Of a DNA stretch of 64,000 nucleotides, positions 44,813 through 53,055 are shown one piece after another. Origin of the DNA: Caballeronia humi (lineage in GTDB: Bacteria; Pseudomonadota; Gammaproteobacteria; Burkholderiales; Burkholderiaceae). Each line of letters opens with the position of its first letter. Within the stretch, counting starts at the first letter, position 1. The notes under the pieces were generated by a model that made no database searches, was not told where the DNA came from, and saw only the letters and a list, made by a program, of their open reading frames with translations. The stretch covers positions 1-64,000 of the forward strand of contig NZ_FCNW02000026.1 of assembly GCF_001544475.1 (NCBI RefSeq). Direction: 5' to 3'. The position numbers and the translations under genes are program-made.

Positions 44813-44928
44813 TTATCGCGCTCCAAGCTGTACTGAACCCATCGCGGCCGGGGATGATGGCCGGGGTTCAGACAAGCCGCGGACGGGTCAGCCGCGGCGT
44901 CGTCAAAGTGATACGGCTCTTTTTCCAT
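44788..44928 (-). CDS. Candidate 46-residue small protein overlapping the diiron gene start
   Basis: MEKEPYHFDDAAADPSAACL begins a 46-residue frame. AGGA is 8 bp before its ATG. Its last 25 bp overlap the start of the ferritin-like gene in another frame, so translational coupling is likely. About two-thirds of codons end in G or C, a little lower than neighbours. No family recognised. It might be a real leader peptide or simply an open frame; the ribosome binding site is the main support. Confidence 0.4.
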   Translation of the reverse strand: MEKEPYHFDDAAADPSAACLNPGHHPRPRWVQYSLERDKCTPTVAM

Positions 44929-45166
44929 CTTAGCCGTCCTGCAATGAGTTTGCAGATTACTCAGAGACTCGCGTATTGCAGACACAGTTCCTAAACAGGA
45001 CGCGTTATTGAGCACAATTCGTCAGATCGCACGCCGTTTCGAGCGATTCGGCTATTTTGAAATGGATTGTCCGTAAGCCATGAAAGCGAACTCCCTGAAG
45101 CGCCGTATGTTCGCTAACGGACTCAAGGACCGCGCTCGTGAACGTCCGAAGTCGAACGTCGTCTCG

Positions 45167-45180
45167 TTCGTTCGAACATT
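45167..45180. promoter_or_regulatory. GlpR-like operator upstream of glpR
   Basis: TTCGTTCGAACATT shares the right half TTCGAACATT with the glpD operator at 47114 and resembles the TTCG...CGAACAT core of known GlpR sites. It is 57 bp upstream of the glpR ATG and suggests autoregulation. Confidence 0.5.
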
Positions 45181-45236
45181 TCCAACTTACAATACCGCTA
45201 CCAAAACGATGCGCTCGCTCGCAAAAGAACATCGCC

Positions 45237-46016
45237 ATGACACGAGACCCCCGCCTCACCTTGAACGCGCGACAGCAGGAACTGCTCGACTGGGTGCAGC
45301 GCGATGGCTTCGTGACCGTCGACGATCTGGCGGCGCACTTCGACGTCACGCCGCAAACCATCCGCCGCGACGTCAACTGGCTCTCCGACATGAACCTGCT
45401 GCGTCGGTATCACGGTGGCGCGAGCCTGCCGACGAGCTCGGAAAACGTCTCCTACACCGCCCGCCAGCGCATGTTCCACGACGAAAAGCGCCGCATCGCG
45501 ACGCTCGTCGCCACGCATATTCCCGACCAGGCTTCGCTTTTCATCAACCTCGGCACGACGACCGAGGAAGTCGCGCGGGCGCTCAACCGTCATCGCGGAC
45601 TGCGCGTGATCACGAACAACCTGAACGTCGCGAGCTTGATGGGCGGCTATCCGGACTGCGAGGTGCTGGTGACGGGTGGCATCGTGCGTCCGTGGGACAA
45701 GGGCATCGTCGGCGAACTGGCGATCGATTTCATCCGTCAGTTCAAGGTGGACTTCGCGATCATCGGGACGTCGAGCATCGAGGAGGACGGCACGCTGCGC
45801 GATTTCGATACGCGGGAAGTGCGCGTGGCCGAAGCGATCATCCAGCACGCGCGCACGGTTTTCCTCGCCGCCGATCACTCGAAGTTCGGCCGTCCCGCGC
45901 TCGTGCGCCTCGGCCACCTGAACCAGATCCACGCCCTCTTCACCGATGCCCCCACGCCGCCCGAGATGGCCGACGCCCTCGCCTCCGCCAATACGCAGGT
46001 GTATATCGCCGAATAG
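45237..46016 (+). CDS. glpR: DeoR-family glycerol-3-phosphate regulator GlpR
   Basis: 259 residues. DeoR helix-turn-helix VTVDDLAAHFDVTPQTIRRDV near residues 25-48, then the sugar-phosphate sensing domain with LGTTTEEVARAL, LVTGGIVR, and HSKFGRPALVRL. GlpR represses glp genes until glycerol-3-phosphate binds. glpD and glpK lie 1.2 kb downstream on the same strand. Start at 45237 follows CATCGCC; upstream in-frame sequence is not conserved. A GlpR-like operator lies upstream. Confidence 0.92.
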   Translation: MTRDPRLTLNARQQELLDWVQRDGFVTVDDLAAHFDVTPQTIRRDVNWLSDMNLLRRYHGGASLPTSSENVSYTARQRMFHDEKRRIATLVATHIPDQASLFINLGTTTEEVARALNRHRGLRVITNNLNVASLMGGYPDCEVLVTGGIVRPWDKGIVGELAIDFIRQFKVDFAIIGTSSIEEDGTLRDFDTREVRVAEAIIQHARTVFLAADHSKFGRPALVRLGHLNQIHALFTDAPTPPEMADALASANTQVYIAE

Positions 46017-46311
46017 TGGCGTCTGCGAAAACCCGCGCCGTTGTGTGCACTGCGGCAAGAAGCTAAGGTAATTTCTCCGAATCCGCGCGTCGCTCGAACC
46101 GCTTTCGCATCTCGAAAAAGTCAAACCCAATATTTTGAGAGAAGCGTTTGCCACTCGTCTGACACTTGAATAGAATCCGAATTCCCGGCACCCGCAATTC
46201 AACAACAACGCGTCTGCCCGGCTAATTGCAGTTCCCCCAGCAAAGTTTCGAGCACCGAGCACCGGTTCGCACCGGGCATCTGTGCCGTACTGTCGTCATG
46301 GAGAACACGAG

Positions 46312-46509
46312 ATGCTAAGTCCGCACGAATTCGCCACGTTGCTACTGGTTCAGGAAGCCCCCCACCAAGTCGACATGGAGCGCGAAGAACTCGACGCCCT
46401 GCTCGAACGTCAGCTTGTCCAGCTCGAAAATCTTGCTTCCGGACGCCAGCAATGGCGCCTCACCGAGTCCGGTGACTCGACGATGAAGGCGTTCAAGCGT
46501 TTCTCGTAG
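46312..46509 (+). CDS. Small hypothetical protein
   Basis: 65 residues, acidic/basic mixed, no signal or membrane segment. LSPHEFATLLLVQEAPHQVD resembles a winged-helix-like start and RQQWRLTESGDSTMKAF a wing, so it may be a small DNA-binding-like fold, but no family is assigned. ATGGAGAACACGAG precedes the ATG (GGAG at 10 bp). It lies between glpR and the lipoprotein. Confidence 0.6.
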   Translation: MLSPHEFATLLLVQEAPHQVDMEREELDALLERQLVQLENLASGRQQWRLTESGDSTMKAFKRFS

Positions 46510-46567
46510 GTCTTTCTTTTGACGACTGTGCCCGGCCTGCCGGCCGTGCGCAGTTGTAGTCCCTCAT

Positions 46568-46948
46568 TCATCCAGCCCGCAACGTCGGATCGACGGCCGC
46601 TCGCCAGCTCAAAGCCTGCGCGCGCTGATCGAGGAAGAAATTCGCCCACGCGCTTTGCGCCTGCGGGCCCGGATTCGACATGTACGCCGCGTGCCGCTGC
46701 GCGATCCCCGCCTGGAACTCGCAGAAGCGTTCCTTCGAGAGCCCTTTGCGCCTGAACGCCACGTAGGCGTCGAAGAACGTCGAATAAACGGCCTGCGCGT
46801 CAGCGCCGTAATCCACTGGCGACGATCCGCACATTTCCTGTAACGCGCCGAAGGACGTCGCCCCCGAGTTATCGAGGCTGGGCGTTCCCACGCACGCGCC
46901 GAGCATCACGGCGCTTGCCGCGCCAACACCAGCCAGCAACTTTCGCAT
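46568..46948 (-). CDS. Predicted lipoprotein
   Basis: 126 residues. Signal MRKLLAGVGAASAVMLGAC has a lipobox LGAC; Cys19 would be lipidated. The mature part includes CGSSPVDYGADAQAVYSTFFDAYVAFRRKG. AAGG lies 8 bp before ATG 46948; an ATG 24 bp upstream (46972) is the alternative. Function unknown. Between glpR and glpD on the opposite strand. Confidence 0.7.
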   Translation of the reverse strand: MRKLLAGVGAASAVMLGACVGTPSLDNSGATSFGALQEMCGSSPVDYGADAQAVYSTFFDAYVAFRRKGLSKERFCEFQAGIAQRHAAYMSNPGPQAQSAWANFFLDQRAQALSWRAAVDPTLRAG

Positions 46949-47113
46949 CGCATCCACCTTTACGTTTTTCATCTGCGCCCAGTATCGGCCCGTGCCGACG
47001 TTCGCGCCACTCGGCCGGATGACATACGCCGAACGCGCAAAAAAGCGCGTGGCATCGGCGAAAACACCTATGCCGTCCAGCCGACTTTACTTTTTCGTTT
47101 TTGTTCGATAGAT

Positions 47114-47125
47114 TTCGAATTCGAA
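47114..47125. promoter_or_regulatory. GlpR operator upstream of glpD
   Basis: Perfect palindrome TTCGAATTCGAA, followed by CATT, giving the TTCG...CGAACAT layout of GlpR sites. A nearby TTCGATAGATTTCGAA at 47104 may be a second site. The glpD GTG is 48 bp downstream. Confidence 0.6.
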
Positions 47126-47173
47126 CATTACAAGTTCGTCAAATTTCTTTTCGGCGGACGGGAGAGGACTAAA

Positions 47174-48736
47174 GTGACGCAGGGCGGACTGTACGACTTG
47201 CTCGTGGTGGGCGGTGGCATCAATGGAGCGGGCATTGCGCGCGATGCCGCTGGGCGTGGCCTCTCGGTATTGCTGTGCGAGCAGGACGACTTGGCGTCGC
47301 ACACGTCGTCGGCGAGCACGAAGCTCATTCACGGCGGCCTTCGCTATCTCGAATACGGCGAGTTCAAGCTCGTGCGCAAGGCGCTGCAGGAGCGCGAGGT
47401 GCTGCTGCATGCCGCGCCGCACATCATGTGGCCGCTGCGTTTCGTGATGCCGCACATGCCGAACCTGCGCCCCGCGTGGATGATCCGCGCGGGCCTCTTT
47501 CTCTACGATCACCTTGCGCGGCGGGAGCTCTTGCCCGGCTCCCGCGGCATCGACATGCGGCGGCATCCGGCGGGCGCACCGCTCGTCGATTCGATCCGGC
47601 GCGGCTTCGTGTACTCGGACGGCTGGGTCGACGACGCGCGCCTCGTCGCGCTGAACGCGCTCGACGCGCACGAGCACGGCGCGACCATCCGCACACGCAC
47701 GCGACTCGTCGGCGCCGAGCGCGTCAGCGGTGAATGGCGCGCGACGCTCGCCGACGAAGCCGGCCACACCACCGAAGTACGCGCCCGATCCATTGCGAAT
47801 GCGGCCGGCCCGTGGGTCGGCGATTTGCTCAAGGGCGCGCTCGGCAGCACACGCACGCGTCACAGCGTGCGGCTCGTGAAGGGCAGCCACATCGTCACGA
47901 AGCGCCTTTTCGACCACGATCACGCGTACATCTTCCAGAATCCCGACAAGCGCATCATCTTCGCGATCCCCTACGAAGGCGACTACACGCTGATCGGCAC
48001 GACCGACATCGAGTACGGCGGCGACGCGGCGAAAGTCGAGATCAGTGCCGACGAAATCCAGTACCTCTGCGATTCCATCAATCGCTACTTCAAGCATCAC
48101 ATCGGGCCGGCCGACGTCTGCTGGACCTACTCGGGCGTGCGGCCGCTTTTGGAGGACGAATCGGCCGAAAATGCGTCGGCGGTGACGCGCGACTATCTGC
48201 TCGAACTCGATGCCCCTGCGAACGACGCACCGCTTCTTTCCGTCTTCGGCGGCAAGATCACGACGTTCCGCAAACTCGCGGAAGAAGCCGTCGACAAGCT
48301 GGCGGACGCGCTCAAAACGCCCGCCCGCACGTGGACGGAAGGCGCGCCACTGCCCGGCGGAGATCTCGCGGACGCGAATTTCGGGCGCTTTCTCGACGAA
48401 TTCCGCCGCGACGCACCGTGGCTTCCCGCCGATCTCGCGCATCGCTACGCGCGCGCTTACGGCACGCGGGCGTCGCGCGTGATCGGCGCGGCGCGATCGA
48501 CCGAAGAACTTGGCGAGGAATTCGCGCCCAATCTCTTCGAGGCCGAACTGCGCTACCTGCGCGGCAACGAGTGGGCGACGCGCGCCGAAGACGTCCTCTG
48601 GCGCCGCTCGAAACTCGGCCTGCACATCGGCCGCGATTCGCTCGCAGACGTGAGCCGCCGCCTTGACCGATGGTTCGCGAGCGCTGGTTCGACCGCGCCG
48701 CCTTCGCGCGCCACCGCGCGGCTACACTCACCCTAA
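47174..48736 (+). CDS. glpD: Aerobic glycerol-3-phosphate dehydrogenase
   Basis: 520 residues, FAD-dependent. It oxidises glycerol-3-phosphate to DHAP at the inner membrane, passing electrons to quinone. Seen: LVVGGGINGAGIARDAAGRG (FAD), TSSASTKLIHGGLRYLE, RLVKGSHIV, and DYTLIGTTDIEY, FGGKITTFRKLAEEAVD. It starts at GTG 47174, preceded by GAGAGGACTAAA. The 30-residue C-terminal extension is Ala/Ser/Pro-rich. glpK follows 34 bp downstream. GlpR operator upstream. Confidence 0.94.
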   Translation: MTQGGLYDLLVVGGGINGAGIARDAAGRGLSVLLCEQDDLASHTSSASTKLIHGGLRYLEYGEFKLVRKALQEREVLLHAAPHIMWPLRFVMPHMPNLRPAWMIRAGLFLYDHLARRELLPGSRGIDMRRHPAGAPLVDSIRRGFVYSDGWVDDARLVALNALDAHEHGATIRTRTRLVGAERVSGEWRATLADEAGHTTEVRARSIANAAGPWVGDLLKGALGSTRTRHSVRLVKGSHIVTKRLFDHDHAYIFQNPDKRIIFAIPYEGDYTLIGTTDIEYGGDAAKVEISADEIQYLCDSINRYFKHHIGPADVCWTYSGVRPLLEDESAENASAVTRDYLLELDAPANDAPLLSVFGGKITTFRKLAEEAVDKLADALKTPARTWTEGAPLPGGDLADANFGRFLDEFRRDAPWLPADLAHRYARAYGTRASRVIGAARSTEELGEEFAPNLFEAELRYLRGNEWATRAEDVLWRRSKLGLHIGRDSLADVSRRLDRWFASAGSTAPPSRATARLHSP

Positions 48737-48770
48737 AGCATTCGCAAAAACAAAATCCGTGGAGAAGACA

Positions 48771-50267
48771 ATGCAGGATCAGTACGTCCTCGCGCTCGAC
48801 CAGGGCACGACCAGCTCCCGCGCCATGCTGTTCGACAGAAACGGCAACGTCGTATCGATGGCGCAGAAGGAGTTTCAGCAGATATATCCGCAGCCCGGCT
48901 GGGTCGAGCACGATCCGCAGGAAATCTGGTCGACGCAGGCGGGCGTCGCCGCCGAAGCTGTCACGCGCGCGGGGATGAACGGCACGTCGATCGCGGCGAT
49001 CGGCATCACGAACCAGCGCGAGACGACCGTCGTGTGGGACCGTGACACCGGGCATCCGGTCTACAACGCGATCGTCTGGCAGGACCGGCGCACTGCCGAA
49101 TTCTGCGATCAGTTGAAAGCGCAGGGCCTGGAGGCAAAATTCCGCGCGAAAACGGGTTTGCCGATCGATTCGTACTTTTCCGCCACCAAAATCCGCTGGA
49201 TTCTCGACAACGTCGACGGCGCCCGCGAAAAAGCGAAGCAAGGGCGGCTCGCGTTCGGCACCGTCGATAGCTGGCTCGTGTGGAATTTCACGAGACACGA
49301 ACTGCACATCACCGACGTGACCAACGCGTCGCGCACGATGCTGTTCAACATCCACTCGCTGCAATGGGACGACGAACTGCTCGACGCCCTCGACATTCCG
49401 CGCAGCATGCTGCCTGAAGTGCGGCCGTCGTCTGAAATGTATGGGCCGACCAAGACGACTGTATTCGCGTCGAAAATTCCGCTCGCGGGCATCGCCGGCG
49501 ACCAGCACGCGGCGCTCTTCGGCCAGATGTGCACGGAAACCGGCATGGTGAAGAACACCTATGGGACCGGCTGCTTCCTCGTGATGAATACCGGCACCAA
49601 GCCAATCGAATCGCGCAACAACCTCGTCACGACGATCGCCTGGCAAATCGGCGACGAGATCAATTACGCACTCGAAGGCAGCATTTTCATCGGGGGCGCG
49701 GTCGTGCAATGGCTGCGCGACGGCCTCGGCATCATCAAGAGCGCCAGCGAAATCGAATCGCTCGCGCGTGGCGTGCCGCATTGCGACGGCGTCTATCTCG
49801 TGCCCGCGTTCGCCGGGCTCGGCGCGCCGCACTGGAACGCGCGGGCGCGCGGCACGCTGTTCGGCGTCACGCGCGGCACGAATTCGAGCCACATCGCGCG
49901 GGCCGCGCTCGATTCGATCGCGTACCAGTCGGTCGACGTGTTGAAGGCGATGGAAGCGGATTCGGGCATCAAAATCGCGGAATTGCGCGTCGATGGCGGC
50001 GCGTGCGCGAACAACCTGCTGATGCAATTTCAGGCCGATATCCTCGGCGTCGATGCCGTGCGCCCGCAAGTCGCGGAAACGACGGCGCTGGGCGCGGCGT
50101 ATCTGGCGGGACTGGCAGTCGGCTACTGGAAGGACATCGGCGAGTTGAAACAGCAGTGGAAGCTCGAACGCCGCTTCACCCCGTCGATGCAGCCCCGCGA
50201 CGTGGACGTCTGCCTCGCCGGCTGGCAGCGGGCGGTCAATGCGGCGAAAGCGTGGGCCGATGCGTGA
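48771..50267 (+). CDS. glpK: Glycerol kinase
   Basis: 498 residues, FGGY family. It phosphorylates glycerol to glycerol-3-phosphate. Seen: LALDQGTTSSRAMLFD at the N-terminus, TNQRETTVVWD, KNTYGTGCFLVMNTG, LEGSIFIGGAVVQWLRD and VDGGACANNLLMQFQADILG. The ATG at 48771 follows GGAGAAGACA. With glpD it forms the glycerol pathway operon. No glpF facilitator is in this window. Confidence 0.96.
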   Translation: MQDQYVLALDQGTTSSRAMLFDRNGNVVSMAQKEFQQIYPQPGWVEHDPQEIWSTQAGVAAEAVTRAGMNGTSIAAIGITNQRETTVVWDRDTGHPVYNAIVWQDRRTAEFCDQLKAQGLEAKFRAKTGLPIDSYFSATKIRWILDNVDGAREKAKQGRLAFGTVDSWLVWNFTRHELHITDVTNASRTMLFNIHSLQWDDELLDALDIPRSMLPEVRPSSEMYGPTKTTVFASKIPLAGIAGDQHAALFGQMCTETGMVKNTYGTGCFLVMNTGTKPIESRNNLVTTIAWQIGDEINYALEGSIFIGGAVVQWLRDGLGIIKSASEIESLARGVPHCDGVYLVPAFAGLGAPHWNARARGTLFGVTRGTNSSHIARAALDSIAYQSVDVLKAMEADSGIKIAELRVDGGACANNLLMQFQADILGVDAVRPQVAETTALGAAYLAGLAVGYWKDIGELKQQWKLERRFTPSMQPRDVDVCLAGWQRAVNAAKAWADA

Positions 50268-50430
50268 CTGCGGAACCGTCGCCCCTACGTCCGCGCGAGC
50301 CGCTATGGTCAGAAATCCGCACGTCATAACGGTGTGACGATAACTTGGTTTGAGTGCATCGGAGCCGATGCTAGTCTCGCCTCACTGCATGCCGGCGCAC
50401 TCGCCGGACGCGCTTTCGAGGAGGCAAACC

Positions 50431-51138
50431 ATGGTTTCACCGTCGCTGGAACTCGTGCGGGAAATCGACACCGACGCTATTCAATCCCACGCCGACACTG
50501 CTGACACAGCAGCGCCCGCCGATTCCTTCGACGCCCTCGAACAGCTCGTCGGCGTGAATCTCGCGCGGCTGCGCGCCGAGCGGCAACTGTCGCTCGACGC
50601 CCTCGCCCGCGCGTCCGGCGTCTCCCGCGCGATGCTGGCGCAGATCGAATCGGCGCGCAGCGTGCCGTCGATCAAGGTGCTGTGCAAGGTTGCGGGCGCG
50701 CTGAAGGTGTCGGTGGCCGCGTTTCTCCGGCGCCACGCCGCGAGCGGCATCGAACACCTGCCCGCCGAGCGCGCCGTGCGCGTGGTGAGCTCGAACGGCC
50801 GCTTTTCTGCGCGGGCGCTCCATCCGCAAGCGCAGCCCGCCGCCGCCGAATTCCACGAATTGCGCATCGCGCCGCTGCACACGGAAGCCGGCACGACGCG
50901 CGCGCCGGGTACGACGGTAAATCTCGTCGTGAGCGAAGGCACGCTCGAAGTCGGCGTGAACGACCGCAAGCAGTTGCTCGCGACCGGCGACGCCATCGTC
51001 TTCGATGCCGACCAGCCGCACACGCTGCGCAATCCTGGCAACGCGGAAGCGCGCGCGTTCAGCGTGACGGTGAGCGCTGAAACGCCGCCGCGCTGGAATT
51101 TCCCCGCCGACACGCGCCGCCACGATTTGCCGCGCTGA
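50431..51138 (+). CDS. XRE-family regulator with cupin sensor domain
   Basis: 235 residues. A helix-turn-helix LSLDALARASGVSRAMLAQIESARSVPSIKVL near residues 52-83, then a cupin domain (ELRIAPLHTEAG and DAIVFDADQPHTLRNPG) that may bind a small ligand. The start at 50431 follows GAGGAGGCAAACC. The target is unknown; it might control nearby transport or the divergent glp side, but no operator is evident. Confidence 0.88.
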   Translation: MVSPSLELVREIDTDAIQSHADTADTAAPADSFDALEQLVGVNLARLRAERQLSLDALARASGVSRAMLAQIESARSVPSIKVLCKVAGALKVSVAAFLRRHAASGIEHLPAERAVRVVSSNGRFSARALHPQAQPAAAEFHELRIAPLHTEAGTTRAPGTTVNLVVSEGTLEVGVNDRKQLLATGDAIVFDADQPHTLRNPGNAEARAFSVTVSAETPPRWNFPADTRRHDLPR

Positions 51139-51252
51139 ATGTCGTTTCTGGACAAGTTCCGTGCGGTGCCATGCTGCAAATCCCGCGCGGCTGTTGTATC
51201 CTAAAAGTGTCCGCAAGCCGCTTAATTAGCACGCGACTTGTCGGAAATCAGT

Positions 51253-51410
51253 GCGTCTTCAGGGCGGGGCGAAATTCCCCACCGGCGGTATGTGCGCTTG
51301 GCCGAAAGGTCATCCACGAGCCCGCGAGCGCCTGCCAGCAGCATCGGCGGGGTCAGCAGATCTGGTGCGAAGCCAGAGCCGACGGTCATAGTCCGGATGG
51401 AAGAAGATGT
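51253..51410 (+). ncRNA. FMN riboswitch (RFN element)
   Basis: Conserved core segments are visible in order: GGGGCGAAATTCCCCACCGG, GGTAnnnnnGCG-type variable arm, AGCCCGCGAG, GGTCAGCAGAT, GCCAGAGCCGACGGTCAT and AGTCCGGATGGAAGAAGATG. This is the RFN element that senses flavin mononucleotide. It lies upstream of ribB, with about 150 bp between (an expression platform) where the terminator/antiterminator was not resolved by eye. It should repress ribB when FMN is high. Confidence 0.95.
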
Positions 51411-51563
51411 GCAGATGGTCATGTCCGTTCCCCGTCGGCGACGGCGCGCTCCCGGCGTGCCCGGCCACACGGCGCCGCGAAACCGGCGTCGTACGGGTGT
51501 CGTTATGTCTTTCTGCAATGCCCTGAAACGTTTTTCGCCCATACCTTAGCGAGAGCGTTTCAC

Positions 51564-52298
51564 ATGTCCGTTTCTGTTCAGAACTTGTCTTTTCCGGCAC
51601 CTTCCATCGTCGCCGACGACGCCTTTGCCGATCTTCCCCAACTCGCATCCGTCGATGTTCCGCCGCGCATCGTCGCTGCACTCAAAGCGATGCGAGAAGG
51701 CCGCGCCGTCGTCCTCCAGGACGATCACGACCGCGAAAACGAAGCCGATCTGATCGTTTCCGCCGAGAAACTCACCGACGCCACGATGGCGCTTCTGATC
51801 CGCGAATGCAGCGGCATCGTCTGCCTGTGCCTGCCCGACGACAAAGTGCGCGCGCTCGAATTGCCGCCGATGGCCGCCGCCAACGGCAGCCGCTACGGCA
51901 CGGCGTTCACGGTATCGATCGAGGCGCGCGAAGGCGTGACGACGGGCGTCTCCGCCGCCGATCGCGTGACGACGATCCGCGCCGCCATCGCCGACGGGGC
52001 GAAGCCGTCGGACATCGTGCGCCCCGGCCACGTCTTCCCCTTGCGCGCGATGCCGGGCGGCGTGCTCGCGCGTCGCGGACACACGGAAGGCACCGTCGAT
52101 CTGGCGATTCTCGCGGGATTGAAGCCGGCCGGCGTGCTGTGCGAACTGATGAACGCCGACGGCACGATGACGCGCGGCGCGCAAGTCGAGCGATTCGCGC
52201 AGGAACACAATCTGCCGATGCTGACGATCGCCGAACTGGCCGAATTCCGCGCGGCGCTGGCGGCGGCGCGGGAAGTCGTTGAAGAAGAAGCCGCTTGA
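51564..52298 (+). CDS. ribB: 3,4-dihydroxy-2-butanone-4-phosphate synthase
   Basis: 244 residues, stand-alone RibB (no GTP cyclohydrolase II domain). It makes the four-carbon unit of riboflavin from ribulose-5-phosphate. Seen: VVLQDDHDRENEADLI with the metal-binding acidic residues, SAADRVTTIRAAI, and RPGHVFPLRAMPGGVLARRGHTEGTVDLA. Control by the upstream FMN riboswitch fits. It converges with the HAD phosphatase gene, 4 bp apart. Confidence 0.94.
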   Translation: MSVSVQNLSFPAPSIVADDAFADLPQLASVDVPPRIVAALKAMREGRAVVLQDDHDRENEADLIVSAEKLTDATMALLIRECSGIVCLCLPDDKVRALELPPMAAANGSRYGTAFTVSIEAREGVTTGVSAADRVTTIRAAIADGAKPSDIVRPGHVFPLRAMPGGVLARRGHTEGTVDLAILAGLKPAGVLCELMNADGTMTRGAQVERFAQEHNLPMLTIAELAEFRAALAAAREVVEEEAA

Positions 52299-52302
52299 AG
52301 CG

Positions 52303-52989
52303 CTAGGAACGCACGTCGCCGAATTCGCCGCGAATACCGGCGGCGACGAGCGCGGGCAGATCGTCCATCGAATCGATGATGCGCGTGATGCCCGACTCGC
52401 GCAGCACCTGCGCATAACCCGCCGGAATGTGGCTCGCGCCAACGAACGCGATCGTCATCATGCCGGCGGCGCGCGCCGCCGTGAGCCCGGCGACGCTGTC
52501 CTCGACCACCAGACAGCGCTCCGGCGCGACGCCCAGCGTTTTTGCCGCGAAAAGATAGACGTCGGGATACGGCTTCGGCCGCGCGACCTGCTCCGCGCTG
52601 AAGACGCGCTCCCCGACGATCTCGTCGAGCCCCGCGCGCCGCACCGAAGAGCGCACGCGCTCCATCCGGCTATTCGACACCACCGCGACGGGCAAGCTCA
52701 CGCGCTGCAACGCGCAGCGCACGCCGGTGATCGGCCCGAGCGATTTCGCCAGTTCAGCGCTGACACGCGCCTCGACCGTATCGAAGAAACCGGCGGGCAT
52801 CCTGATGTCGAACATCGTTTCGAGATGGGCGAGAAAGCGCGAGGTCTGCTGGCCGAACGCCGTCTTGACGGCCGGCTCGAAGTCGATCCCGGGAAACGTT
52901 TCGGTGAGCGTTTCCAGCAGGGCGTGATCGGCGATGATTTCACTATCGACGAGCACGCCGTCGCAGTCGCAGATGAGGTGGTCGATCAT
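52303..52989 (-). CDS. HAD-superfamily phosphatase (HAD-IA)
   Basis: 228 residues. Nucleophile motif LICDCDGVLVDSE, VVSNSR and RPKPYPDVYL (Lys), and VVEDSVAGLTAARAAGM are the four HAD motifs. Cap helix is of beta-phosphoglucomutase/phosphoglycolate type. Substrate unknown. The neighbour ribB raises the possibility of a riboflavin-pathway phosphatase, which is speculation only. Confidence 0.88.
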   Translation of the reverse strand: MIDHLICDCDGVLVDSEIIADHALLETLTETFPGIDFEPAVKTAFGQQTSRFLAHLETMFDIRMPAGFFDTVEARVSAELAKSLGPITGVRCALQRVSLPVAVVSNSRMERVRSSVRRAGLDEIVGERVFSAEQVARPKPYPDVYLFAAKTLGVAPERCLVVEDSVAGLTAARAAGMMTIAFVGASHIPAGYAQVLRESGITRIIDSMDDLPALVAAGIRGEFGDVRS

Positions 52990-53055
52990 GATGGCTCGTG
53001 TGGCGTTGAGCTGACATGATAAGCGGTCGTTAATCGAAGATCATACGAATCCGCT

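Noticed and set aside
50431..51138. Antitoxin of a toxin-antitoxin pair
   Set aside because: The XRE domain is fused to a cupin and no toxin gene is adjacent.
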